From contig NZ_CP024609.1 in assembly GCF_002752675.1 (NCBI RefSeq), positions 23,121 to 87,120 on the forward strand: a stretch of DNA of 64,000 nt, read 5' to 3'. Made by a program: the position numbers and the translations under genes. This document shows, one piece after another, positions 43,532 through 51,848 of the stretch; positions within the stretch are counted from its first letter, which is position 1; each line of letters opens with the position of its first letter. The notes below the pieces were generated by a model. The model was not told the origin of the DNA and searched no databases. It saw nothing but the letters and a program-made list of their open reading frames with translations. This stretch comes from Massilia violaceinigra. Lineage in GTDB: Bacteria; Pseudomonadota; Gammaproteobacteria; Burkholderiales; Burkholderiaceae_D.

Positions 43532-44593
43532 TTATTCAACTTCCGTCGGCTTGGACGTAGCAGTGGCTATAGCATTCGCTTTATTCTGAAAATATTCGAC
43601 CATAAGCGCTAACTCTTCTACTGGATCAAGCTCCATCGCACTGACGCGCAGTGTAATTACCCTGCCTTCGAGCTTCGCTGTATAGAGCTGTCTGTTCCTC
43701 GGGTCCGTGATGACTTTCGGCTTACTGTCAGTTCGCTTTTTTTCATGCACTTTGTTTCGCGATTGGACCATCTGCGCAACCCATGCACGTACCGAATTTT
43801 CCGGGGCGTTTTGCTCCTTGATGCGCTCGACCGCCTTCACCACAAGATCAATTTCCCCAGGAAGTTCTTCGACAAGCTCATGTATTGTTTTTGCTGTTCC
43901 CATACCAATCAGATCAGGCTTTGCGTCAAGCATCTTTAGGATGGGTTCTGGAAGGGTCAGCATGGCAAGCCGCTTAGAAACCGAGCCTTGCTTCGTAGCA
44001 AACATGTGCGCGAGCTCATCCTGCGTCCTGGCATAGCCTTTTGCTTTGGCGCGCGCGTATAGCTTTGCCTTTTTGTAATCGGTGTTTTCCTTACGTCCCT
44101 CGTTGTGGACCATCAGTCCCTTTTCCGCCGCGGTATCGTCCAGCTTGACGATTCGAGCTCGGATTTTCGTCCAGCCCATCGATCTTGCCGCTCTGATCCG
44201 CCGGTGGCCTGCAATCAGCTCGAATCGTCCGTTCACCCAACGAACCACGACTGGCTCTTGCTGACCGGCATTGGCCATCGTATGGGCCAATTCATCAATA
44301 CTCTCCGGGTCGTAACGCCCAATGGAATCTTCTTCTGTCTGGAACGGGCTGTCGTACACAAGATCGACGTCAACGTCGTGCAGCTCATCAATAACCACTT
44401 CCCATCGCATAGGACTTGCTGAGCTGGCTACTTGAAGGTGAGGACGTTGGCCCGCAATCTGTTCAATTTCTCCGCTATCAGGCAGGCTAGTAGGAACATC
44501 AAAAGCGCGAGACTCCTGCACCCCCTCTTTGGCGGAAACTTTGCCGCTGGAGATCAGTCCTGAAACCTTAATACCTGGTCGTGAATTGCTCAT
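43532..44593 (-). CDS. parB: ParB-family partition protein
   Basis: 353 residues. The ParB/Srx-type N-terminal domain shows DPESIDELAHTMANAGQQEP, VVVRWVNGRFELIAGHRRIR (the GHRR box) and MVHNEGRKE. A HTH follows (ARTQDELAHMFATKQGSVSK) and then a C-terminal dimerisation part. The first 70 residues are a flexible tail that could contact ParA. The start overlaps the parA stop (ATGA). It likely binds the palindromic repeats directly downstream. Confidence 0.92.
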   Translation of the reverse strand: MSNSRPGIKVSGLISSGKVSAKEGVQESRAFDVPTSLPDSGEIEQIAGQRPHLQVASSASPMRWEVVIDELHDVDVDLVYDSPFQTEEDSIGRYDPESIDELAHTMANAGQQEPVVVRWVNGRFELIAGHRRIRAARSMGWTKIRARIVKLDDTAAEKGLMVHNEGRKENTDYKKAKLYARAKAKGYARTQDELAHMFATKQGSVSKRLAMLTLPEPILKMLDAKPDLIGMGTAKTIHELVEELPGEIDLVVKAVERIKEQNAPENSVRAWVAQMVQSRNKVHEKKRTDSKPKVITDPRNRQLYTAKLEGRVITLRVSAMELDPVEELALMVEYFQNKANAIATATSKPTEVE

Positions 44594-45708
44594 ACAGTCG
44601 CCTCAGATCCAGCCACGCGATAGTCCAAACGAATATCATATCGTTTGATAAGTGTTTTTGTTAGGTCAATAATGTCTCGTGCACCAACAGAATTTGGCTC
44701 TTTCTCTAACACAGTCCCGTTTGTGCTCGTGTTGTTCGGATCGGCTTCGCGTAAGAATCCGACGAAGTCGCGCACGATGACATCGTTAATTCGGCTCGGG
44801 TATTGCGCTAACAGCGTGGCGAGCATATCGTTGTGGGGCTTCTTGGTCTGATTATATTTATTGACAACGATATGTACTTCCAAATTGGCATCTCGGTTTT
44901 TGAATGCAGAGTTGATTTCGTGTACGTTTGACGCCAGTACGTCCATAGCAGCTATGGAATGAGGTTCTGGTGTGACGACAGCCAACAGCAGCTTGCATGC
45001 CAGCATGAATGTAGTAGCCAGAAGTGATGATCCTGGCGCAGAGTCAACAATGATCACGTCGTATTGGCTAAAAAATGCGACCTCTTCCTCAAGTAGCCGT
45101 ACAAACGCTTGTTCGCGGTTCAAGGTGCCAATCAGCCATGAGTCGTTGGCCATGGTGATGTCCGCAGGAATCAGATCGAGCATTCCTCCTTCGTAGATGG
45201 GCCGCACGGCATCTGAGATCCGTGTTGGCTCATTTCGCGCAGCTCGCTTCATTAAGTCGCCAACATGCGTAATGTTCTCGGTCAGTGGGTTGATGCCGAA
45301 CAGCCCCGTGAGCGTGCCTTGAGGGTCGCCGTCTATCAGCAGAACTTTGTAACCAGACAGCGCCAGACATGTACCGGTATTGCCCGCAATCGTTGTCTTC
45401 CCGACGCCGCCCTTCGCGGTACGGTCAACGATGAGAGGGGGAAGTTTTACGGGGCGGGGATGATCCGGGTGGATATCCAGCAACTTCATGCGAATCTCAC
45501 GAATTTGTCGCGCACTATATAGTGCATGAACGTTATCGTCAGCATCACGAAATTTGGATCGGAACATCTTCGGCGTTCCATTAAACCCCGTAAGTTCCAG
45601 TGCTAATTTCGCTTTGACGCCTTGAAAAGTTCTAGTAACCATTGCCATGCTATGCCCAGGCTGAATTATTGTGCTTAGGATCATAACGTTAACGTTGGAC
45701 GTTTTCAA
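44590..45708 (-). CDS. parA: ParA-family partition ATPase, type Ia
   Basis: 372 residues with an N-terminal extension of about 110 residues (SARQIREIRMKLLDIHPDHP) before the deviant Walker A motif KGGVGKTTIAGNTGTCLALS. Walker A' (LLIDGDPQGTLTGLFG) and Walker B (DVIIVDSAPGSSLLAT) follow. The extension is typical of type Ia ParA proteins, which also repress the par promoter. It is the first gene of the parAB operon. Confidence 0.93.
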   Translation of the reverse strand: MKTSNVNVMILSTIIQPGHSMAMVTRTFQGVKAKLALELTGFNGTPKMFRSKFRDADDNVHALYSARQIREIRMKLLDIHPDHPRPVKLPPLIVDRTAKGGVGKTTIAGNTGTCLALSGYKVLLIDGDPQGTLTGLFGINPLTENITHVGDLMKRAARNEPTRISDAVRPIYEGGMLDLIPADITMANDSWLIGTLNREQAFVRLLEEEVAFFSQYDVIIVDSAPGSSLLATTFMLACKLLLAVVTPEPHSIAAMDVLASNVHEINSAFKNRDANLEVHIVVNKYNQTKKPHNDMLATLLAQYPSRINDVIVRDFVGFLREADPNNTSTNGTVLEKEPNSVGARDIIDLTKTLIKRYDIRLDYRVAGSEATV

Positions 45709-45759
45709 AGTACTTTTGTGAAAAAATCGTCCATTGATAAAAATAGAGGCCTGAGCTGT

Positions 45760-46305
45760 TCAAAATGTGGCGTACGGAGCACTACAGGTGGTGAGGTGCT
45801 GGTCGACCGCATCGAGCCAGGTTGTGCCCCGCGTGAACTTCCGGATGATCGCCTTTGTTCCTTTGGTGCGCACGACCAGGTGCGGCTCGTTCTCGCTGTC
45901 GGCCGGCGTCCACAGCACCGACATTGCCCACTCAAGGCGTTCCGCGTTCCGCCGCTGTGCATGCAAGACAACTCGGATCTGGTCCAGTGCAGTGAGGGGA
46001 TTGAATCCTATGTGCGGTCCGATGCCGGCCGTGGCGGCGACGCGGTCGCAGATCAGCTCAAGGTACTGTTCAGCGGTCGTTTTGCCGACTTCGGCCAGCT
46101 GGCCGCGAATGCTGCTGATGCACGCCTCGGCCTGCGCTTCATCGATCCCGTTCGAGGATGCGATGGCTTCGACAAGCATGCTTGCCGCGCGGTCCATCAC
46201 GGTTTGTTGGGACGCGATGCGCTCGGTTAGCGCGGCGATGTGGTCGGCGGCCGCGTTGGCGGTCGGGTCATTGGCGAGGCGTAGGCGCGTGATCAAGTCG
46301 TTCAT
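45760..46305 (-). CDS. Hypothetical helical protein (181 aa)
   Basis: The N-terminal 50 residues (NDLITRLRLANDPTANAAAD, HIAALTERIASQQTVMDRAA) look like a helical oligomerisation segment. The rest includes YLELICDRVAATAGIGPHIG and LEWAMSVLWTPADSENEPHL. Codon use is gene-like and it ends 51 bases upstream of parA on the same strand. No family was recognised. It overlaps the next upstream small gene by 38 bases. Confidence 0.65.
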   Translation of the reverse strand: MNDLITRLRLANDPTANAAADHIAALTERIASQQTVMDRAASMLVEAIASSNGIDEAQAEACISSIRGQLAEVGKTTAEQYLELICDRVAATAGIGPHIGFNPLTALDQIRVVLHAQRRNAERLEWAMSVLWTPADSENEPHLVVRTKGTKAIIRKFTRGTTWLDAVDQHLTTCSAPYATF

Positions 46306-46504
46306 GTGGTGGAGTGTAAAGGTTGAGATAGTTGGCGATGGTGGCGTCGAGATCCTTGCGGTAGCCGCCCAGGGTGAGGGCGGTTATTGCATAGCCGTCG
46401 TTGCCGACAATGGCAAGCAGCTCGCGCAGGATCTGTGCGCCATCAGGAAAATTCGCGCACGCCACGCAATGGGTGGCATGGCGGCATGCGGGTGTAGTCT
46501 TCAT
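46268..46504 (-). CDS. Small Cys/His-containing protein (78 aa), unknown
   Basis: It reads MKTTPACRHATHCVACANFP, then DGAQILRELLAIVGNDGYAI and TALTLGGYRKDLDATIANYL. The N-terminal cysteines and histidines could bind zinc. Codon use is gene-like and it overlaps the downstream gene. Function unknown. Confidence 0.5.
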   Translation of the reverse strand: MKTTPACRHATHCVACANFPDGAQILRELLAIVGNDGYAITALTLGGYRKDLDATIANYLNLYTPPHERLDHAPTPRQ

Positions 46505-46589
46505 GTGCGCGATCTGGTAGGGCGGGCCAAGATCAGAGGGCCAGGTTCGGCGCCGTGACGTGCGTGGCGATTCGTGCGGACAAAAGCCT

Positions 46590-46855
46590 TTACGCTGGCG
46601 TGTCGTCAGAGGGCAATGGCGTAATAACGGCTGTCGGATCGATGGCTTTGTAGGCCGCCATCAGCGATGCGGGCATGGTGCCGTCCTTGTTCGGTGTCGC
46701 GTACAGGCAACCGTGCCCGTGTTCGGCGTAAGCGGGATGGCGAACGCGGCGATAGCGCAGATGTCGTGTTCCTTCAATAACTGTTCAATACGTCCCCACA
46801 GTGGATCGATTTCATTCTGGAACATTTTTTGCACACCCCGATAGTTAGGCGACAT
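46590..46855 (-). pseudogene. Frameshifted small gene, unknown family
   Basis: From the ATG at 46853-46855 one frame reads MSPNYRGVQKMFQNEIDPLW and EHDICAIAAFAIP, then dissolves into an Arg-rich tail (stop near 46661). Protein-like sequence continues in another frame: AYAEHGHGCLYATPNKDGTM, then PASLMAAYKAIDPTAVITPL, to a TAA at 46590-46592. A one-base indel near 46730 would join them into one protein of about 88 residues. It may be a true mutation, a programmed shift or a sequence error. Confidence 0.55.
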
Positions 46856-46863
46856 GTGGGGCC

Positions 46864-47049
46864 TTACTGGGACAGCTCGGCGCGGCAGCCGAGGGGGGCG
46901 GGCGAGGAGTGCGCGACGTTGAGATAGACGACTGCGCAGACGAGCACGACCAGGGCCGCGATGTAATGACGTTTCACTGATGGTTCCATTGGCTGGGCGC
47001 ACGGCAGCAGGAAGAAATCCGGCGTGCGATTGTTGTTGAGTTCTTTCAT
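46864..47049 (-). CDS. Small single-helix membrane protein (61 aa)
   Basis: The start at 47049 (MKELNNNRTPDFFLLPCAQP) has GGAG five bases upstream. One hydrophobic helix (HYIAALVVLVCAVVYLNVA) is followed by a short tail with a cysteine. No family was recognised. Confidence 0.55.
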   Translation of the reverse strand: MKELNNNRTPDFFLLPCAQPMEPSVKRHYIAALVVLVCAVVYLNVAHSSPAPLGCRAELSQ

Positions 47050-47251
47050 AGGGCTCCGGGGTGCGCTTTGGGGGAAATGGCGCCGGCTCGTCGCCAGCAC
47101 TTGCAACATAATATTGCAATTTAGCGTGTTTGTTGTAATTTTTTATTTCATCAAAAAATGTGAGAATTCGTGATAAATGCTCTTATCCAACATTGGCCTT
47201 TTTTGTAACTTCATTCCGCTATATACTGAAAAGCCGTCCGAGGAGACATGC

Positions 47252-48253
47252 ATGCCAGTCCAGTTGCCGCTTTACCGTCATCCGACAATGACGGTTGTGA
47301 TTGATGATGATCGTTCTTCACTGGCCATACTGGATTTCCACCTCGAAAAAAGCCTGGCGACGACCGCCTTCAACCGGGCTCGCGCGGCGCTCGATTGGGT
47401 GTCGGATATTTTCAGCAGGGTGGACCTAGGTGGACCCCAACTGTTGGGCTTTGAAGATGAGTGCGGTGAAGGGGGCACGACCGCCGAAACGGACCTGGAG
47501 CGGATCTATCACTTTGTCGGCGATCCCAAGCGTTTTTCGCTGCCCACCGTCGTGGTGATCGATTACGCGATGCCGGACATGGATGGGCTGGAGTTTTGCG
47601 AGGCGGCCGCCGATCTGCCCTGTAAGAAAATCATGTTCACTGCGCGCGCCGACGCGAGCTTTGCCGTGGCGGCCTTTAATCGCGGCCTCATCCATCGGTT
47701 TATTCGCAAGCAGGAGCCCGATGCGCTCGACCAGCTGGAGACGGCCATCGACGCTCTGCAGAACACCTACTTCCTCGATCAATCACGCAGCCAGGCCAGT
47801 CAGCTGGACGCCCACGAGTTTGGATTTTTGCGCGACCCGGCTGCGGCCGCCATGGTCCAGGGCCTGTGTGATCGCTACGGATTCGTTGAATACTATCTTT
47901 TTACCAATCCCCACGGCTTTCTGTTCTTTGACGCAGAAGGAGCGCCCACGCTCGTCCCGATGATGAACGCCAGAAGCCTTGAATGGCACGCCGATATCGC
48001 TGAAGAGGAGGGGGCACCGGCGGAGCTGTCGGCCGCGCTGCGTGAGCGTCGCGTGGTGCCGTTTTTCCATACTGGCGACGGATGCTGGTCCCCCGATCTG
48101 CCAGGCGACCCGCTGAAATACTGCAAGCCACCGCAGGTCACGCGGGGCAGGGAAGACTACTACTGGGCGATGTTCGATCTACCCGACCACTATCGCAAGC
48201 GCGAACCGTATTCGCACGCCAGGTTCCTGCGCGAGCACATCGATCGCGCCTGA
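47252..48253 (+). CDS. Receiver-domain protein with unusual insertion and novel C-terminus
   Basis: The ATG at 47252 has AGGAG seven bases upstream and gives 333 residues. The receiver part has the acidic cluster VVIDDD (15-20), the phospho-acceptor Asp104 in VVIDYAMPDMDGLEF and the Thr in MFTARAD, but about 40 extra residues (55-95) sit between the first strands and the phosphorylation site. The C-terminal half (about 175-333) is not a known output domain to my eye: no HTH, GGDEF, EAL or kinase motif. It ends one base before the convergent LuxR-type gene. A cognate kinase is not adjacent. Confidence 0.8.
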   Translation: MPVQLPLYRHPTMTVVIDDDRSSLAILDFHLEKSLATTAFNRARAALDWVSDIFSRVDLGGPQLLGFEDECGEGGTTAETDLERIYHFVGDPKRFSLPTVVVIDYAMPDMDGLEFCEAAADLPCKKIMFTARADASFAVAAFNRGLIHRFIRKQEPDALDQLETAIDALQNTYFLDQSRSQASQLDAHEFGFLRDPAAAAMVQGLCDRYGFVEYYLFTNPHGFLFFDAEGAPTLVPMMNARSLEWHADIAEEEGAPAELSAALRERRVVPFFHTGDGCWSPDLPGDPLKYCKPPQVTRGREDYYWAMFDLPDHYRKREPYSHARFLREHIDRA

Positions 48254-49423
48254 TTACCCTGTAACGGGAAGCATGCCGTGCAGCCGGGCCTTGTTGATCG
48301 CATCGATGCTGGACTTGGCTTTCAATTCGACCTTGAACGACTTGATATGCCGGTCCAATGCAGACAGGCTCATCCTCATGCGGTCGGCGATCTCCTTGCG
48401 CTGCAGGCCATCGTGCATGTGAAGCAGAATCGTCCTCTCGATATCCGATAGAACCGCGCCCGCGGCGGTTTGGGTGTCGGCGGGCGCGCGCAGCTGGTGC
48501 CGCATCATGCTATGCGCGAACCGGGCAATCTCGATCAGACTGGGCTCGATCAGGCGCAGTTCCCTTTCCGTGACAGCTTCTCCCTTGCGTGACAGAACAA
48601 GCGTGGCCAGGCCATCGTCGGACGTCATCAGCCAGCCGTGCTCGATGCCTTGTTCGATAGCTGCGGTCCAGAACGCCGGGTCTTCGGCGTGCCATTGCTC
48701 GGCGTGCCAGGTATGGGCGCCGCGCTGCATGTGCAGGCGTGGATCGCGCATCGCTAGTTCTTCCGTCGCATACACCTCGCGCCAGGCCGGCCGGTGATTT
48801 TCTTCGAGCACGTAGATGTAGGCATCTTCCTTGCAGCGGGCGTAGGCGAGGGTCTGGTCGAAGGAGAACTTCTGCCTGGCCAGCTTGGCGATCTGCGCGA
48901 ACTGGTCCGCCGGCGGGAGGCAGGCCAGTTCGCGCGCGGTCTTTCTGCCCCAGGTCGCGGTTCCGTCGCGGTGGACGGGCCGCATGGCAATCGGCATGGG
49001 CCGTAACGCGGCACGCATGGGCGGCAGCTGCGGATCGTCGCGCACGCCCTGCGCTTCGGGGTTGAGCTTCACATAAGGTTGCCAGTCGAGCCGCCGTCGA
49101 AGGCGGCGCATCAGCATGCGGTAGAAAGTGGACCGGGACAGATCGTGTTTGAAGGGGGTAACAAGGACGATGTTCGTGCTTACGCCCTGGGCCGGCACGA
49201 CAAAATCGTTGCGTACCTCATCAAAATACCAGTGGAAACGGACCCACACTTCGGGATCATGTTGGCCGCGCCATTCGCTGAAGCCAGCGACTTTGGCGGG
49301 GACGATACGCTGGATCTCGCGCAGCAAGGTTTCGTCGGCCTGTATGGTCGTGGCGAGGTGAGCGACCGCGCGCAGCTGGGCCGTGGTCATTCTCACTTCG
49401 GGAAACGGGGTGCTACAAGCCAT
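48254..49423 (-). CDS. LuxR-type receptor/regulator with an extra N-terminal domain
   Basis: 389 residues. The C-terminal 65 form a LuxR-type HTH (LSDIERTILLHMHDGLQRKE, IADRMRMSLSALDRHIKSFK). Before it lies an autoinducer-binding-like domain (about 205-320), with YATEELAMRDPRLHMQRGAH and the Trp/Tyr pattern of the ligand pocket. The first 150 residues (EWRGQHDPEVWVRFHWYFDE, SRSTFYRMLMRRLRRRLDW) are an added domain I do not recognise. An in-frame ATG 33 bases into the gene is an alternative start. No luxI is nearby, so it is a solo receptor, lying beside the phage immunity region. Confidence 0.82.
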   Translation of the reverse strand: MACSTPFPEVRMTTAQLRAVAHLATTIQADETLLREIQRIVPAKVAGFSEWRGQHDPEVWVRFHWYFDEVRNDFVVPAQGVSTNIVLVTPFKHDLSRSTFYRMLMRRLRRRLDWQPYVKLNPEAQGVRDDPQLPPMRAALRPMPIAMRPVHRDGTATWGRKTARELACLPPADQFAQIAKLARQKFSFDQTLAYARCKEDAYIYVLEENHRPAWREVYATEELAMRDPRLHMQRGAHTWHAEQWHAEDPAFWTAAIEQGIEHGWLMTSDDGLATLVLSRKGEAVTERELRLIEPSLIEIARFAHSMMRHQLRAPADTQTAAGAVLSDIERTILLHMHDGLQRKEIADRMRMSLSALDRHIKSFKVELKAKSSIDAINKARLHGMLPVTG

Positions 49424-49785
49424 TTAATTCCGCATTGCAATAAGCGGTGGCAAGTGTAGCGCAGATTGTTAATCTTAGCTATTGGGCAAAGTTGAGAGGG
49501 GCCGTACCAGGCCCGGCAGCAGCGGCAGGCGCTACTTCACACAGACCGCATCGTCACCGCATTTTGACATGCTAGTCTGTCGGCAATAAAAATTTTCCAA
49601 ATGTAACAATTGACAATCTCATAATTTGATATGCTGTTCAGCTTGTGACTGACAGTTTACTGTCAAACGTTAATTATTACTTCGGCGAAAGGTGATAGTT
49701 AACTTCGGTTGCCATGAGCCCTACGCTCTGGCAAAGTGTCACTACAGTTTCCATGTTGTAACATTATTGTTAACGGATTAATACC
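49424..49785. other. AT-rich regulatory stretch, no gene
   Basis: About 360 bases with no supportable gene. It is much more AT-rich than its flanks, with several TTGTAAC/TTGTTAAC-like half sites (for example near 49744-49765) resembling half of the phage operator. It probably carries the promoters for the LuxR-type gene and the small gene at 49786. Confidence 0.4.
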
Positions 49786-50034
49786 ATGTCCACCCTAAGC
49801 GCCGCTGAATTGAACCTGCCACTACCAGAAGTGCCTATCGAGAACGCCTCGTCCAACCAGGCGCGCAATGCCTGGATGGGTTTGTTCGACTCCGCCTCGA
49901 CCGCGTCAAAAGCGTATCTGTTGAACGTCGCGCGTTCGCTCGCCATCGAAGATACCATCGCCGCCTTGTCGGCGGCCCACGCCACTTCGGAACGGCAATT
50001 GCGGCTAGTCCGAAGCCGCACCTTTTGCAGGTAA
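49786..50034 (+). CDS. Small hypothetical protein (82 aa)
   Basis: It begins MSTLSAAELNLPLPEVPIEN and continues QARNAWMGLFDSASTASKAY, helical and Ala/Ser-rich, with codons ending mostly in G or C as expected for a real gene. The last 15 residues (QLRLVRSRTFCR) look unlike the rest and overlap the 3' end of the CI-like gene on the other strand, so it may be a fusion-truncated gene. Function unknown. Confidence 0.5.
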   Translation: MSTLSAAELNLPLPEVPIENASSNQARNAWMGLFDSASTASKAYLLNVARSLAIEDTIAALSAAHATSERQLRLVRSRTFCR

Positions 50035-50415
50035 TTTTTCTGGAGGCAGCTTCTCGGCATGCGTCGATGAGATCATCATCTGCTGTTGGCCTTTCTCCGT
50101 CGACTCTCGAAAGTTTGTCAGTAGCTTGGCTTCAAGCGGCTTCACGTACATCAGGATAAGGCTATCTGCAGTTGGCGGTGGGCGTATCGTAGGCGTGCCA
50201 AATTTGAGGTATTCGGGAGTCACGTTAAGAAACTCTGCAACCAATCTGAGAGCTTCGTCTCGCGGAAACTGCGTTCCATTGAGCCACTTGGAGACGGATT
50301 GCGGGACCATGTTCGCGTAGCGCGCAAGTTCTGATGCGTTGCCGCCATTTTTCCGCTGCAACGCGTCGCGAAGGCGCTTGGCGCGATCCTGGACGTCTTT
50401 TTCCGCTCTTGTCAT
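50005..50415 (-). CDS. CI-like phage repressor
   Basis: 136 residues with an HTH of the XRE/CI kind (NASELARYANMVPQSVSKWL, about residues 26-45, then NGTQFPRDEALRLVAEFLNV and TPEYLKFG). There is no LexA-type self-cleaving peptidase domain; the C-terminal 60 residues are short and helical. So induction may not use RecA-driven self-cleavage. It is divergent from the Cro-like gene, with a perfect palindrome between them. It probably maintains lysogeny. Confidence 0.83.
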   Translation of the reverse strand: MTRAEKDVQDRAKRLRDALQRKNGGNASELARYANMVPQSVSKWLNGTQFPRDEALRLVAEFLNVTPEYLKFGTPTIRPPPTADSLILMYVKPLEAKLLTNFRESTEKGQQQMMISSTHAEKLPPEKLPAKGAASD

Positions 50416-50454
50416 CTTGATCTTTTTACCGAAATAGTTTCTTAATAGTACTAA

Positions 50455-50473
50455 TTACAATAAATTATTGTAA
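50455..50473. promoter_or_regulatory. Palindromic operator between cI-like and cro-like genes
   Basis: TTACAATA AAT TATTGTAA, a perfect 8-3-8 palindrome in the 106-base AT-rich gap between the divergent repressor genes. A related half-site (CTGTAATATT) lies about 20 bases on. This is the expected place for CI/Cro operators. A near copy occurs at 26213-26231. Confidence 0.7.
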
Positions 50474-50521
50474 AAAAAGGAAAATAACTGTAATATTTTA
50501 TAAAATAATTTATTTAAGGCA

Positions 50522-50749
50522 ATGATGATTGAGGTTGAGGAAACTGGAATTGCCTTCGCAGTGCGGCTGTGTGGTACGCAGTCCGCGCTTGCCAGGCTCA
50601 TCAAGCACACCCCCCAAGCCGTCCAGCGCTGGATGGCGGCGGGCAAGCCGTCGAAGGTCGGATGCAAACTTATTGCGCTTGCGCTTGGTGGAAAAGTTAC
50701 TCGCGCCCAGCTCGATCCCGATCTTTTCGGCCCTCTCGTTTCTGTCTAA
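50522..50749 (+). CDS. Cro-like HTH protein (YdaS type)
   Basis: 75 residues; an ATG three bases later is an alternative start. GTQSALARLIKHTPQAVQRW (about residues 18-37) is the HTH, followed by MAAGKPSKVGCKLIALALGG. This layout is that of the Cro/YdaS family found divergent from CI. It probably represses the lysogeny promoter. Confidence 0.8.
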   Translation: MMIEVEETGIAFAVRLCGTQSALARLIKHTPQAVQRWMAAGKPSKVGCKLIALALGGKVTRAQLDPDLFGPLVSV

Positions 50750-50796
50750 CGCCGGTACTTTATCAATTTTTTATCCATAGAGCATAAGATTTCCCC

Positions 50797-51108
50797 ATGC
50801 CAATCAGTCCTGTCATGGATACCGACCCGTCCGATGCCGAGTTCAGCAAGAGCTTACTTTCCGACCTGGCCCAAGTATCCCCGGAAATTGCCGACCAGTC
50901 ACGCAAGAATTTCACAACAATCTTGCATTTTATCAATAACGCAACGGCTACCGCTATCGCGGAACGAATGGGTATGCACGAATCGTCTATTTCTCGTGCG
51001 AAATCGGGCGGGCAACTCAATTACTGCGCGCGCTTGCTCGCAGCCGCGGGACTCAAGGTCGTGCCGGTCGACGCCATCGTCTACTTGCAACCGGACGAGT
51101 ACCGATGA
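50797..51108 (+). CDS. CII-like transcriptional activator
   Basis: 103 residues, close to lambda CII in length. NNATATAIAERMGMHESSIS followed by RAKSGGQLNYCARLLAAAGL matches the CII family core (HTH with SxISR/xK and a conserved Leu-rich helix). It is the second gene of the rightward operon, as in lambdoid phages. It would favour lysogeny by activating repressor and integrase promoters. Confidence 0.82.
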   Translation: MPISPVMDTDPSDAEFSKSLLSDLAQVSPEIADQSRKNFTTILHFINNATATAIAERMGMHESSISRAKSGGQLNYCARLLAAAGLKVVPVDAIVYLQPDEYR

Positions 51109-51250
51109 AAACCTAGTGCCCCGCATTTGACCTCCTAATCGAGTCCGCCGGCAAGAAGTACGCAAGTCTGCATTTTGAGCGGGCGGCGTTGTGCCGCCCC
51201 TACTGTCTGTCCGCGTGACTGGAAACATGATCTCCAATAAAGAAGACCGA

Positions 51251-51529
51251 ATGAATGCATTTCAACACTTTGCGGCCCAGCACGCTGCGCTGCACGCCAG
51301 GCATGTGCTTGATGAACCTGCGCGGCGCGCGGGACGGCGCCCGCCCAGCGACATCGAGCGCAAGACGTTTGAGCACGTACGCGCGCATGGCGGCCGCACT
51401 GTGGCCGAGATCGCCAACGCACTCGGCGTCAAATCGCCCGAGCTGTATGCGCCCCTGCAGCGCTTGAAAACACTTGGCCATATCAAGCCAAACGGCACAA
51501 GCGGCGCCATTACCTGGAGAGCGGCGTGA
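51251..51529 (+). CDS. Small winged-helix phage protein (92 aa)
   Basis: The ATG at 51251 (MNAFQHFAAQHAALHARHVL) was chosen over an upstream in-frame ATG at 51191, which adds unconserved-looking sequence. The C-terminal half (ERKTFEHVRAHGGRTVAEIA, NALGVKSPELYAPLQRLKTL) is a winged-helix of the MarR or replication-helper type. The stop overlaps a GTG start (GTGA) of the next gene. Probably a regulator in the early operon. Confidence 0.65.
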   Translation: MNAFQHFAAQHAALHARHVLDEPARRAGRRPPSDIERKTFEHVRAHGGRTVAEIANALGVKSPELYAPLQRLKTLGHIKPNGTSGAITWRAA

Positions 51530-51717
51530 CGTGGACGGTCGGAAGTCGGATCGGCTCCGACATGTTCAGCGAGCGTACGCGGGCGTCCAAGCCCGCGCCG
51601 GTACTGCGGCCGAAGAAATGCGCCTGCGGGAAGAACGCGTTTGCCAAGCAGTTGGCCCAATACGGCAAATGCGTCCAGTGCGTTCGCGCGGCCCAGGCGG
51701 GCGGTAGCGCCGAATGA
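51526..51717 (+). CDS. Small zinc-ribbon-like phage protein (63 aa)
   Basis: A GTG start at 51526 overlaps the upstream stop. The product has CACGKNAFAKQLAQYGKCVQC, two close Cys pairs able to bind zinc. Coupling and position in the early operon support a real gene; role unknown. Confidence 0.6.
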   Translation: MTWTVGSRIGSDMFSERTRASKPAPVLRPKKCACGKNAFAKQLAQYGKCVQCVRAAQAGGSAE

Positions 51718-51848
51718 CATCCGATGAGTGAACCCAGACTTCTTGGCGGCACTTGTCGCCCAGGTCGCCCAGCAGAGACTGCGTGGCCAACACCGTATCG
51801 AACCCATGGCGGGCGGCGCGCCGTTCTGATGCAGCACATAGGATTCAA

